Shown piece after piece: positions 1-6,169 of a stretch of 7,879 nucleotides of DNA (position 1 is its first letter; each line of letters opens with the position of its first letter). The DNA lies in NCBI GenBank assembly GCA_003023245.1, contig PXTR01000107.1, positions 3,343-11,221 on the forward strand, in the 5' to 3' direction. The translations under genes and the position numbers were made by a program. The notes beneath the pieces were generated by a model that was not told where the DNA came from, did not search any database, and saw nothing but the letters and a program-made list of their open reading frames with translations. The DNA is from Bacteroidetes bacterium QS_8_68_15 (GTDB lineage Bacteria > Bacteroidota > Rhodothermia > Rhodothermales > Salinibacteraceae).

Positions 1-218
1 CCCGCCGCACGGCGACGACCGACAACCGCCAGCCCCCAATCGTCGACGGCGCGGGCGAGCGCATCGACCGCCGCACGCGCCGGCAGGCCCAGCATCAGAA
101 CGAGGCCAACGACCGCGCTAACGTCGCTCGCCGCGCGCTGCGCTTCCTCCACGCCTCCGGCGGCGACGACCCCGAAGAAACCTCCTCCACGACGCGCCGC
201 CGCGCGGACCATGACTGA
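1..218 (+). CDS. 3' end of an unidentified gene (5' part outside window)
   Basis: The frame whose codons start at base 3 is open from the window edge to a TGA at 216-218, about 71 codons. Nearly every codon ends in G or C, which is the strong third-position bias seen in the certain genes here. The encoded tail is very hydrophilic and rich in Arg, Asp, Gln and Thr, ending in ...TTRRRADHD. It looks like the charged, probably disordered C-terminus of a larger protein. I recognise no domain and assign no function. The terminator-like hairpin about 40 bases downstream supports a real gene end here. Minus-strand open frames over the same bases run on into the porin gene and are less convincing. Confidence 0.6.
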   Translation, partial: RRTATTDNRQPPIVDGAGERIDRRTRRQAQHQNEANDRANVARRALRFLHASGGDDPEETSSTTRRRADHD

Positions 219-256
219 CGGTGCGCGACTCGCGGCGTCCCATTCGGCCCTTCGGG

Positions 257-283
257 AAGCTCGCCGGCGGGCGGCGAGCTTTT
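257..283 (+). terminator. Intrinsic terminator hairpin
   Basis: A perfect 9-bp stem (AAGCTCGCC at 257-265 pairing with GGCGAGCTT at 273-281) encloses a 7-base loop. It is followed at once by a T-rich run (TTTTCCTTTG). It lies 38 bases after the stop of the upstream partial gene and 50 bases before the porin start. It therefore probably ends the upstream transcript and insulates the porin gene. Confidence 0.75.
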
Positions 284-332
284 CCTTTGCCTGATTGATC
301 TTTTCGATCTTCGGACCAGCCGTTTACGAACA

Positions 333-1985
333 ATGTTTGGTGCTCCTCTACCTTCGCCCCTCGAGCGCATCGTTTCTCGAGCAGGCCGCCTGGGTCCGGC
401 CCTCGCCGTCGCCGCGGTGTGGGGCCTCCTGGCCGCCGCCGCCCCGGCGCAGGCGCAGACCATCGACGACGCGCTGCGCTACACCCAGCGCGCCCCGGCC
501 GCCGGCGATGCGCGCTCGATGGCGCTGTCGGGCGCCGGGCGCGCCGGCCCCGGCGATGCGGCCCCGGCGCTCTACCTGAACCCCGCCGGGCTGGGCTGGA
601 TGTCGTCGTCCTCGGCCAGCGGGGCCTTTGCCCTCATCGGCGCGCAGGACGAGGCGCGCTTCCGCGCCGGCACCTTCGATCCGACCGGTCCCCAGAGCTC
701 GGACGTGAGCGACTACGGCGGGCATCTGACGCTGGCCTACGAAGTGCCCACCACCCAGGGGGCTCTCGTGTTTGCCGGGGGCTACCGCCAGGTCAACACC
801 TTCAGCCGCAACTTCACCTTTCGCGGAAGCAATGATCAGAATTCCATCACCGACACGTTTCTCCCCGTCAACCCCGCCGGCGACGTCGACGACCTCCCCG
901 CCGTGCCCTACGCGGCCTACCAGGGCGGCGCCATCGCGTTCTACGGCGGCGACTACCCGTACCGGCAAGCCGTCACGCCGGGCACGACCATCGAGCAGAT
1001 CGGGGAGGTGACGGAGGAAGGACGCCTGAGCGAACTCAACCTGGGAGCGGGCGTGGCCGCGGCCGAAAACGTCATGCTGGGCCTCTCGCTCAACACAGCC
1101 TCGGGGACGTACCGCAACGACCAGTTTTTCGAAGAAGCCGACCTCAACGATCAGAATCCGCTGTCGGCCTACAGCGTGATTTTGCAGGGCGAGACGGCGG
1201 CCGAAGACGACACGTTGCGCGGCTTCGACGGGCTGATTAACGAATCTCGTTTCGAGTCGGACCTGTCCGGGGTCAACCTGCGGGGCGGCCTTTCGGCGAA
1301 GGCGCTCCCGGGCCTGCGCCTCGGCCTGACGCTGGAGACGCCGACCTTCTACCAGGTAAGCGAGCAGTACACCGAAGCCGACGTCACCACGTTCTTCGAC
1401 GACGGCAACCAGCTTCGCTACGGCGACCAATCCGAGGACGTCGGCGTCGGGGAAATCGAGTACGAAGTGCTCACGCCCTTTCGCCTGGGCGCGGGCTTTC
1501 GCTTCAACACGCTCGCGCTGACCGGCGGCGTGGCCGACCTCTCGCTCATCGGCGACGTCGAGGTCGTCGACTGGCGGCAACTCCGACTCGACGCCGACCA
1601 GTTCGACTTCTCCGACGAGAACGAGATCGGAGACGAAAACTTCCAGCCCGTGTTCAACACGAACCTCGGCGCGGAGCTGCACGCCGCCGGGGCTTCTCTT
1701 CGCGCCGGCTTCGCGTACCGGCCCGATCCCCAAAAGGGCGAGTTCACGCTCGCCGACGGCGAGGCCTCCAACAGCGACCGGACTTTCTTTTCCGCCGGGC
1801 TCGGCTACACATTCGCCAATAACGTGCGCGTCGACCTCAGCTGGATGCAGGAACGCCTCGACGACCAATTTCGCCCCTACCCGAGCGTCGAGGTGCCCGA
1901 CTCGGGCACGCAAATCACGGCTCCGTCCGTCTTGCAGGAAATCGTGCGCAACCGCTTCCTCGTCGGCGTAACGTACTCGTTTTAG
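333..1985 (+). CDS. OmpP1/FadL-family outer membrane protein
   Basis: This 550-aa protein is a probable outer membrane beta-barrel of the OmpP1/FadL/TodX group, which takes up hydrophobic substrates such as long-chain fatty acids. Residues 1-41 form a signal peptide: a basic N-region, a hydrophobic core around 22-37, and a likely cleavage after AQA (41). The mature N-terminus carries the family's typical block at about 58-90, a small-residue run (GDARSMALSGAGRAG) leading to ALYLNPAGLGW. The rest alternates aromatic and polar residues as in beta-strands. It ends in ...VGVTYSF, with the terminal Phe expected for BAM-dependent insertion. Loops are unusually rich in Asp and Glu, which may fit a salt-adapted organism. 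Length is somewhat above E. coli FadL (about 450 aa). The ATG at 333 is the only start that includes the whole signal peptide. No Shine-Dalgarno is visible. The real substrate cannot be told from sequence. Confidence 0.88.
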   Translation: MFGAPLPSPLERIVSRAGRLGPALAVAAVWGLLAAAAPAQAQTIDDALRYTQRAPAAGDARSMALSGAGRAGPGDAAPALYLNPAGLGWMSSSSASGAFALIGAQDEARFRAGTFDPTGPQSSDVSDYGGHLTLAYEVPTTQGALVFAGGYRQVNTFSRNFTFRGSNDQNSITDTFLPVNPAGDVDDLPAVPYAAYQGGAIAFYGGDYPYRQAVTPGTTIEQIGEVTEEGRLSELNLGAGVAAAENVMLGLSLNTASGTYRNDQFFEEADLNDQNPLSAYSVILQGETAAEDDTLRGFDGLINESRFESDLSGVNLRGGLSAKALPGLRLGLTLETPTFYQVSEQYTEADVTTFFDDGNQLRYGDQSEDVGVGEIEYEVLTPFRLGAGFRFNTLALTGGVADLSLIGDVEVVDWRQLRLDADQFDFSDENEIGDENFQPVFNTNLGAELHAAGASLRAGFAYRPDPQKGEFTLADGEASNSDRTFFSAGLGYTFANNVRVDLSWMQERLDDQFRPYPSVEVPDSGTQITAPSVLQEIVRNRFLVGVTYSF

Positions 1986-2008
1986 CCATTAGCTTTGAGC
2001 CACTCGCC

Positions 2009-2050
2009 CCGAAACCCCGAGACCGAAACGCCAAGACCCAAAACCCAATG
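2009..2050. repeat. Degenerate heptanucleotide tandem repeat, six units
   Basis: The gap between the convergent porin and mltG genes divides cleanly into 7-base units: CCGAAAC, CCCGAGA, CCGAAAC, GCCAAGA, CCCAAAA, CCCAATG. It ends one base before the mltG stop codon on the other strand. The units keep a C/G-plus-A-run pattern while drifting in sequence. No hairpin with a T-run is seen here, so the tract is not an ordinary terminator. A similar tract lies upstream of lptB. Confidence 0.6.
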
Positions 2051-3112
2051 CTACCCCGTCGTATCGGCCTGTGTCGTATCGGCCTGTGACGCACGCTGGA
2101 GGCTGTCGCGCACCTGGTAGAAGCGCTGCTTATCGCGGTTGTGCTCGCGGAGCGTCTCGTTGAAACGGTGCCCGCCGCGCCCGGTCGCCACGACGTAGAG
2201 GTAGTCGTGCCGCTCGCGGTTGAGGACGGCTTCGAGCGCGCGTTCGGACGGGTTGGTGACGGGGCCGGGCGGCAGACCGGGAATCTGGTACGTGTTGTAG
2301 GGGTGGTCGATTTCGTAATCTGCGTTCATCAGGCGGCGCTTCTCGCCTTCTTTTTGGATGACCGCGTACTGCACGGTCGGGTCCGCCTGGAGCGGCATCC
2401 CCTCTTCGAGGCGATTGACGTAGACGCCGGCCATCGTCGGCAGTTCGTCCTGGAGGCCCGTTTCCCACTGGACGATGGAGGCGAGCGTGACGACTTCGTC
2501 TTTGGTGAGGCCGAGGCTGTCGGCGCGGGCGGCGTGCTCTTCGGTCCAGAATTGGTCGAACTGGGCTTTGGCGCGGCGGATGATGCGCTCCGGGCCGTTG
2601 AGCCAGTAGGCGCCGTAGGTATTGGGCATGAGGTAGCCGAACAGGTGGGTCGTGTCGGCGCCCAGCTCCTGCGCCAACGAGGAGTCACTCAGCGCCTGGA
2701 GAAAGTCTTCTTTCTTGAAGGCCATGTTGCGCGCAGCGACGGCGGCGACCCTCTCCGGCCGCGTGCCCGGCGGAATGGTGATCGACACCTGCGACTGGAG
2801 GCCCCGGCGAATTTTGTTGAGGATGGTCCAGTTCGACGCGCCGCTCTCGAACTCGTAGTACCCGGCCTTCACCTGGTCGGCCCAGCCGGTCCCTTTGCCG
2901 AACCAGTTCATCGTCTGGCGCGACTCGAGGATGCCGCTGCTGTCGAGCGAGTCTATCAGCGTCGCAAAGCCGGTTCCGCGCGGCAACTTGACGCCGCGCT
3001 CGCCCTCGTAATCGGCGGTGTTGCCGCTAAAGGCGATCCAGTACCCGGCGCCGGCGGCCACGAGGCCCAGGACGACGAGCACCGCGCCGGCGATCAGTAG
3101 TTTCTTTTTCAT
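2051..3112 (-). CDS. mltG: Endolytic murein transglycosylase MltG (YceG-like)
   Basis: MltG is an inner-membrane lytic transglycosylase that cuts nascent glycan strands and is thought to set their length. The 353-aa product has one N-terminal membrane helix (about residues 4-28), a LysM-like region (about 40-108), then the YceG catalytic domain (about 150-330). Visible family motifs are ASIVQWETG (211-219), PLQADPTVQYAV, HPYNTYQIPGLPPGPVTNP and the C-terminal GGHRFNETLREHN. By comparison with E. coli MltG, whose catalytic residue is Glu218, the catalytic Glu should be E217 here. The usual EKET is QWET, but the essential second Glu is kept. Length is close to the family norm. The C-terminus ends in a duplicated QADTT made by a 15-bp tandem repeat. 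It lies 233 bases after tsaD on the same strand, so cotranscription is possible but not shown. No Shine-Dalgarno is clear before the ATG at 3112. Confidence 0.95.
   Translation of the reverse strand: MKKKLLIAGAVLVVLGLVAAGAGYWIAFSGNTADYEGERGVKLPRGTGFATLIDSLDSSGILESRQTMNWFGKGTGWADQVKAGYYEFESGASNWTILNKIRRGLQSQVSITIPPGTRPERVAAVAARNMAFKKEDFLQALSDSSLAQELGADTTHLFGYLMPNTYGAYWLNGPERIIRRAKAQFDQFWTEEHAARADSLGLTKDEVVTLASIVQWETGLQDELPTMAGVYVNRLEEGMPLQADPTVQYAVIQKEGEKRRLMNADYEIDHPYNTYQIPGLPPGPVTNPSERALEAVLNRERHDYLYVVATGRGGHRFNETLREHNRDKQRFYQVRDSLQRASQADTTQADTTG
2058..2087. repeat. 15-bp perfect tandem duplication in the 3' end of mltG
   Basis: The 15-mer GTCGTATCGGCCTGT occurs at 2058-2072 and again immediately at 2073-2087. 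It is in frame and produces the doubled QADTT at the C-terminus of MltG. It sits beyond the catalytic domain, where extra residues should be harmless. Confidence 0.9.
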
Positions 3113-3309
3113 GTCGCTGCGAAGGGGCGTGGGGGGGCGTGGGAGCGCGTCAAGCCGAAACGCTCAAGCAGACAATTGTTCGCCGTGCTGCTTTGTCCTC
3201 GTTCGCCGACGAGAAGCGAAAAGGGACTTGCTCCGCGGAAAGCCGGAGCGTTCGATGATACCCAAAACCCGCGCAGGAGGAACGACCGCCGCGCTGTGAG
3301 CGCAAGCGA

Positions 3310-3327
3310 GCAAGTGCTCCTGGGGCG
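3310..3327. repeat. 18-bp motif shared with the palindromic element in the Uma2 gene
   Basis: GCAAGTGCTCCTGGGGCG here is identical to bases 5523-5540 inside the 147-bp inverted-repeat element. It lies in the 233-bp gap between tsaD and mltG and overlaps a small hairpin (GAGC-AAGT-GCTC, 3308-3319). The flanks of the two copies differ. This suggests a dispersed repeat module rather than a duplication of one locus. The rest of the tsaD-mltG gap shows no gene and no clear promoter. Confidence 0.6.
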
Positions 3328-3345
3328 ACCACCGTCCGCCGTCCG

Positions 3346-4331
3346 CTAAAGCGCCAGCCCCGGATCGGCATCGAGCGCGAGCGAGTCGCCGTGGGGAGAA
3401 GCGTTGCCACGCTGCGAGCGACGATGAGCCGCGGCGCAGATCATGGCGGCATTGTCGGTGCAAAAGGGCAGTTCGGGGACGAAGAGACGGCGGCCCGTCG
3501 CGTCGGCACGCTCGGTGGCGACGGCGCGCAGGCGCCGGTTGGCCGCGACGCCGCCGACGAGCGCCAGGTCGGTCGCACCGGCCGTCGCTTCAATCTGGTC
3601 GGCCGCGTCGAAAAGCGCGCCGGCGAGCACGTCGACGACCGCCTCCTGGATTGCGGCGCACAGGTCGGCGCGGTGCTGCTCGAGGTGACGCCGGCGCTCC
3701 TCGTCGGAGAAGTCTTTCAGGTAGTAGAGCACCGACGTTTTGAGGCCGCTGAACGAAAAGTCGTGCGCCGCCCGGCCGTCGTCGTCGGACTCGGGCCGCG
3801 AGCGCGGGAAGTCGTGAAACGCCGGGTCGCCGTCGGCGGCGAGGCGGTCGATTTCGGGGCCGCCGGGGTAGCCGAGGCCCAGCAGCTGCGCGGTCTTGTC
3901 GAACGCTTCGCCGGCGGCGTCGTCGCGCGTGCGCCCCAGCAGCTCGGGCGGCGCGCCGGGCGCCTCAGAAAAACCGACGCGAGGTGCCCTTCGAGGTGGT
4001 TGACGCCGACCAGCTCCGCGCCGAGGCCCAGCGCCAGCGCCTTGGCGTAGCTGAGGCCCACCAGCAGCGCCCCGCTCAGGCCCGGGCCGCGCGTGACGGC
4101 GACCGCATCGAGGTCGTCGAACGCCGCCCCGGCTTCATCGAGCGCTTCGGCCCCAACCGGCGCGACGAGACGCTGGTGCGCGCGCGAGGCGACCTCCGGC
4201 ACCACGCCGCCGAACTCGGCGTGCTCCATCTGCGCACTGGTGACGCTGGACCGCAGCACGCCGCCGCTCATCACCGCCGCGCATGTGTCGTCGCACGAGG
4301 TCTCGATGCCGAGAATCGTCCGTTCGGACAC
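3346..4331 (-). pseudogene. tsaD: tRNA threonylcarbamoyltransferase TsaD, frameshifted with internal deletion
   Basis: TsaD, with TsaB and TsaE, transfers the threonylcarbamoyl group to A37 of ANN-decoding tRNAs, giving t6A. The first part (GTG at 4331, protein VSERTILGIETSCDDT) runs through GGVVPEVASRAH, TRGPGLSGALLVG and the metal-binding NHLEGH. After HLASVF, near the A-run at 3969-3973, the original frame turns into Arg/Pro/Thr nonsense. The true sequence resumes one frame over as ELLGRTRDDAAGEAFDK, LGLGYPGGPEIDRLA, FSFSGLKTSVLYYLK, GGVAANRRLR and FCTDNAAMICAAAH, ending at TAG (3346). Between the two parts about 22 residues are missing compared with E. coli TsaD, including the substrate-binding VSGGHTQL segment. 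One deletion of 3n+1 bases (about 64-67) would explain both the gap and the frameshift. Because t6A synthesis is normally essential, an assembly error or a second copy elsewhere are serious alternatives. The start is inferred from family alignment; the open frame extends further upstream but looks non-coding there. Confidence 0.88.
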
Positions 4332-4394
4332 GGGTGCGCGGGCGAGCGGGAGTGAGAGAGAGGAGCCTTTCTCTTTCGCACCGTACCCGCGCGG

Positions 4395-4418
4395 GCGAAC
4401 CGTCGTTCGCAGGCGAAC
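4395..4418. promoter_or_regulatory. Inverted and direct GCGAAC repeats in the tsaD/doxX divergent gap
   Basis: GCGAAC (4395-4400) pairs with GTTCGC (4405-4410) around a four-base loop, and a third GCGAAC follows at 4413-4418. They lie in the 132-bp gap between the divergent tsaD and DoxX-like genes, where both promoters should be. An operator or an mRNA hairpin is possible, but there is no direct evidence for either. I found no convincing promoter hexamers in the gap. Confidence 0.25.
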
Positions 4419-4463
4419 GTGAAAAAAGCAACCGTAACTGCTCTTCCGCAACCTGCTTCTGCC

Positions 4464-4865
4464 ATGACGCGCGCACAGCGCTACACGCGCTACGTGCTGG
4501 GTGGACTCTTCGTCGCGGCCGGCACGCTGCACTTCGCGGCGCCGGAGTTTTACCTGGCGATCATGCCGCCGTACCTGCCGTGGCCCCGGGCGCTCATCTA
4601 CGCCAGCGGAGTCGCCGAGGTCGTCGGGGGGCTGGGGCTGCTGCTGCCGTCGCCGGCGAAGCGCCGTTGGGTCGCCTTCGGGCTCATCGCGCTCCTGCTG
4701 GCTGTCTTCCCGGCCAACGTGCACATGGCGCGCGAGGCCGTCGCCGCGCGAGGCTGGGCCGCGCCCTACACGTGGGCCACGCTGGCGCGCCTGCCGCTTC
4801 AGTTCGTGCTCATCGGGATCGTGGGATGGGCCACGTCCCTCACCGGGGCGGGAAAAGAACAATGA
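4464..4865 (+). CDS. DoxX-like small integral membrane protein
   Basis: The 133-aa product is a four-helix membrane protein of the DoxX/MauE type. Hydrophobic segments lie at about residues 9-26, 42-62, 68-86 and 108-125. The pattern FVAAGTLHFAAPEFYLAIMPPYLPWPRALIYASGVAEVVGGLGLLLP is typical of the family: a small-residue helix, then HF..P.FY..IMPPYLPWP, then helix 2 with an intramembrane Glu (E52). ...LLLAVFPANVHMA marks helix 3. The biochemical role of such proteins is poorly defined; links to quinone or thiol redox have been made for some members. I prefer the ATG at 4464. An in-frame GTG at 4419 would add 15 codons, but those codons mostly end in A or T, unlike the rest of the gene. It is divergent from tsaD and converges on the next gene, leaving only 24 bases between the two stops. 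Confidence 0.82.
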   Translation: MTRAQRYTRYVLGGLFVAAGTLHFAAPEFYLAIMPPYLPWPRALIYASGVAEVVGGLGLLLPSPAKRRWVAFGLIALLLAVFPANVHMAREAVAARGWAAPYTWATLARLPLQFVLIGIVGWATSLTGAGKEQ

Positions 4866-4889
4866 CGCCCCCTGCGTGCATGTCTTCCG

Positions 4890-5402
4890 CTACTGCTGCT
4901 CCGAAGCCCCCAGCGCAAGGGCGTCGGGCACGTCGTTGCGCTGCTCGCCGGGGTTGACCACCTGCACGAGCGGCAGCGCCAGCGCGGTGAAGAACGTGCC
5001 CAGCGCCCCCAGCAGGAACTCTTGCTGAAACTCGCGAAAGTCTTCGTCGAAGCGCCCCTCCTCGTCGCGGTGCCCCTCGATGTCGAGATACAAAACGCGC
5101 GGCCAGTCGGGAAACTGGTCCTGCGCCTCACGCAGGTAGGCGAACACTTCTTGCGCGGCTTTCTCGAAATCGTCGCCCTGCCGCACGACATGATAGACCG
5201 AAACGGTGTTGTCGAACGTCATGTGGATGCCCTCGGACTCCGGCTTGTCGTACTCGGGCACGAAAGCCGGCGGTCCCTCCGCTTCCTGCGGCGGCTCGAT
5301 AGGCGTGCGCTGCGCGTCGTCGCTGATGCCGGAAGCATTGCTCGTGCCGGAAGCATTGCTCGTGCCAGAGGCATTGCTCGTGCCAGAGGCGTCGTCAGCC
5401 AT
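4890..5402 (-). CDS. Unrecognised acidic protein with N-terminal SGTSNA repeats
   Basis: This 170-aa product matches no family I can name. Residues 4-28 are a low-complexity tract with three copies of SGTSNA and a final SGIS. Residues 30-58 are Pro/Glu-rich. A folded part seems to run from about 60 to 165: MTFDNTVSVYHVVRQGDDFEKAAQEVF, a Trp/Pro turn (DWPRVLYLDIEGH), an acidic helix, and a hydrophobic stretch (about 129-149, LLGALGTFFTALALPLVQVV) that could be a membrane or buried helix. Third codon positions are G/C rich over the folded part, supporting a real gene. The open frame extends upstream to 5477, but that stretch is AT-rich and holds a 17-bp direct repeat, so I place the start at the ATG at 5402. 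The gene converges on the DoxX-like gene and follows the Uma2 gene on the same strand. Confidence 0.7.
   Translation of the reverse strand: MADDASGTSNASGTSNASGTSNASGISDDAQRTPIEPPQEAEGPPAFVPEYDKPESEGIHMTFDNTVSVYHVVRQGDDFEKAAQEVFAYLREAQDQFPDWPRVLYLDIEGHRDEEGRFDEDFREFQQEFLLGALGTFFTALALPLVQVVNPGEQRNDVPDALALGASEQQ
5323..5394. repeat. 18-bp tandem repeat, four copies, in frame
   Basis: Four adjacent 18-bp units occur at 5323-5340, 5341-5358, 5359-5376 and 5377-5394. The two middle units differ from each other at two bases (CCGGAAGC against CCAGAGGC), and the outer units differ at a few more positions. On the minus strand they encode the SGTSNA repeats at the N-terminus of the 170-aa protein. Whole-unit changes keep the reading frame, so copy number may vary between strains. 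Confidence 0.92.
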
Positions 5403-5405
5403 AGC

Positions 5406-5443
5406 GAAATAGACGTACGATACGAAGAAATAGACGTACGATA
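5406..5443. repeat. 17-bp direct repeat (21-bp period) just upstream of the 170-aa gene
   Basis: GAAATAGACGTACGATA occurs at 5406-5422 and again at 5427-5443, so the start-to-start distance is 21 bases, two DNA helical turns. Each copy contains the palindrome CGTACG. The pair ends three bases before the start codon of the minus-strand gene at 5402. It could be an operator or simple local duplication; if the longer reading frame were used it would encode a doubled SYVYF. Confidence 0.8.
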
Positions 5444-5483
5444 ACCCAAGTTGTGAGGTATGGCGAAAACTAATCAAACCAGC

Positions 5484-5630
5484 GTGTCATCCCGCACTTG
5501 ATGCGGCGCCGCCCGCGAGGGGGCAAGTGCTCCTGGGGCGGATCTCCCTCGGTTTGGCTGCCAATAATCCGAATGAGATTCCCCGCAAGGGGATGACGCA
5601 AGGCCCCCGGATCGGGGTCCGGAATGACAC
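5484..5630. mobile_element. 147-bp palindromic repeat element (MITE/RPE-like)
   Basis: The element is bounded by imperfect terminal inverted repeats. The left end reads GTGTCATCCCGCACTTGATG, and the right end, read on the opposite strand, GTGTCATTCCGGACCCCGAT. Inside are further hairpins, such as CCCC-GCAA-GGGG at 5581-5592 followed by another GATGACG end-like motif, so it looks like nested modules. It encodes no transposase. No clear target duplication is visible. GTCATTCC...GGAATGAC-type palindromes are common as dispersed non-autonomous repeats in bacteria. This one is read through as the C-terminus of the Uma2 protein. An 18-mer from its interior recurs at 3310-3327. Confidence 0.75.
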
Positions 5631-6098
5631 ATTTTCTGGGTAGACTTTCACCTGTTCGAGCGCGGGATCGACGATCCAGTATTCGCGCACGCCGTAGCGC
5701 TCGTAGAGGCGGCGCTTGCGGATCTCGTCGTGGCGGCGATTGCTCTCGGAGAGCACTTCCACGACCAGGTCCGGCGCGTCGGTGAGGCCGTGATGCTCGA
5801 CGATGGCGGCGCGCTCTTTCGCTACAAAGAGCACGTCCGGCTGCACCACGTCGGTGTCGGAAAAGATCAGGTCGATGGGCGAGGTAAACACTTCGCCCAG
5901 GTCGTTTTCCTGCGCGTGGTTGTGCATCTGCGCCGAAAGGCGCATGATGATACGCTGGTGAAACGTGTTGGGGGCGGGAGCCACGTATTCGTTTCCGTCG
6001 ATGATTTCGTGGCGTTTCGTGTCGTCCGGGTAGAGGCAGTGGTCCTCGTAGGTGAACCGGACGGTCGAGGTGCTCGGGCGCTCAGCGGTCTCAGGCAT
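5487..6098 (-). CDS. Uma2/DUF820 family PD-(D/E)XK nuclease-like protein with replaced C-terminus
   Basis: The 203-aa product belongs to the Uma2 (DUF820) family, predicted restriction-endonuclease-like proteins of unknown cellular role. Residues 14-155 fit the family: TYEDHCLYPDD, HEIIDGNEYVAPAPNTFHQ, then the likely catalytic D88 (QPDVLFV), E114 (PDLVVEVLS) and K128 (EIRKRRLYERYG), and GVREYWIVDP (136-145). After VKVYPEN (156) the normal family tail, usually a strand and a loop ending in a hydrophobic helix, is absent. Residues 157-203 are instead encoded wholly by the 147-bp palindromic element, and the TGA stop lies in its terminal repeat. The catalytic residues survive, so it may still fold, but the C-terminal strand is lost; it could be a decaying gene. 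The ATG at 6098 is preferred, because an in-frame extension to 6158 adds 20 residues with no family similarity. The gene is 71 bases downstream of the J-domain gene. Confidence 0.85.
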   Translation of the reverse strand: MPETAERPSTSTVRFTYEDHCLYPDDTKRHEIIDGNEYVAPAPNTFHQRIIMRLSAQMHNHAQENDLGEVFTSPIDLIFSDTDVVQPDVLFVAKERAAIVEHHGLTDAPDLVVEVLSESNRRHDEIRKRRLYERYGVREYWIVDPALEQVKVYPENVSFRTPIRGPCVIPLRGISFGLLAAKPREIRPRSTCPLAGGAASSAG

Positions 6099-6169
6099 GG
6101 CGGGCGAAGCGGAATGTTCGGGGCAGTCGTTTCTGTGAACGCAACGAGTCGGAGGCAAGTTCGCGCGCG

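Noticed and set aside
348..1913. 521-aa open frame antisense to the porin gene
   Set aside because: It is a shadow of high-GC coding sequence; the plus strand has a signal peptide, family motifs and a C-terminal Phe.
2141..3100. 319-aa open frame antisense to mltG
   Set aside because: mltG on the other strand has all family motifs; the antisense product is low-complexity with no domain.
3965..3980. Programmed -1 ribosomal frameshift at the T-run in tsaD
   Set aside because: A UUU codon in a U-run could slip, but this would not restore the missing VSGGHTQL segment, so a DNA deletion or assembly error explains more.
4332..4862. N-terminal extension of the TsaD frame up to 4862
   Set aside because: It overlaps the DoxX-like gene on the other strand, is Arg-rich without family similarity, and TsaD proteins start at the xxILGIETSCDDT block.
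5323..5443. CRISPR-like array from the repeats near 5.3-5.4 kb
   Set aside because: The 18-bp units are directly adjacent with no spacers and are in frame in a gene; the 17-bp pair has only two copies.
5403..5477. Longer start of the 170-aa gene at 5477
   Set aside because: The extra 25 codons are AT-rich, contain a 17-bp direct repeat and show none of the G/C third-position bias.
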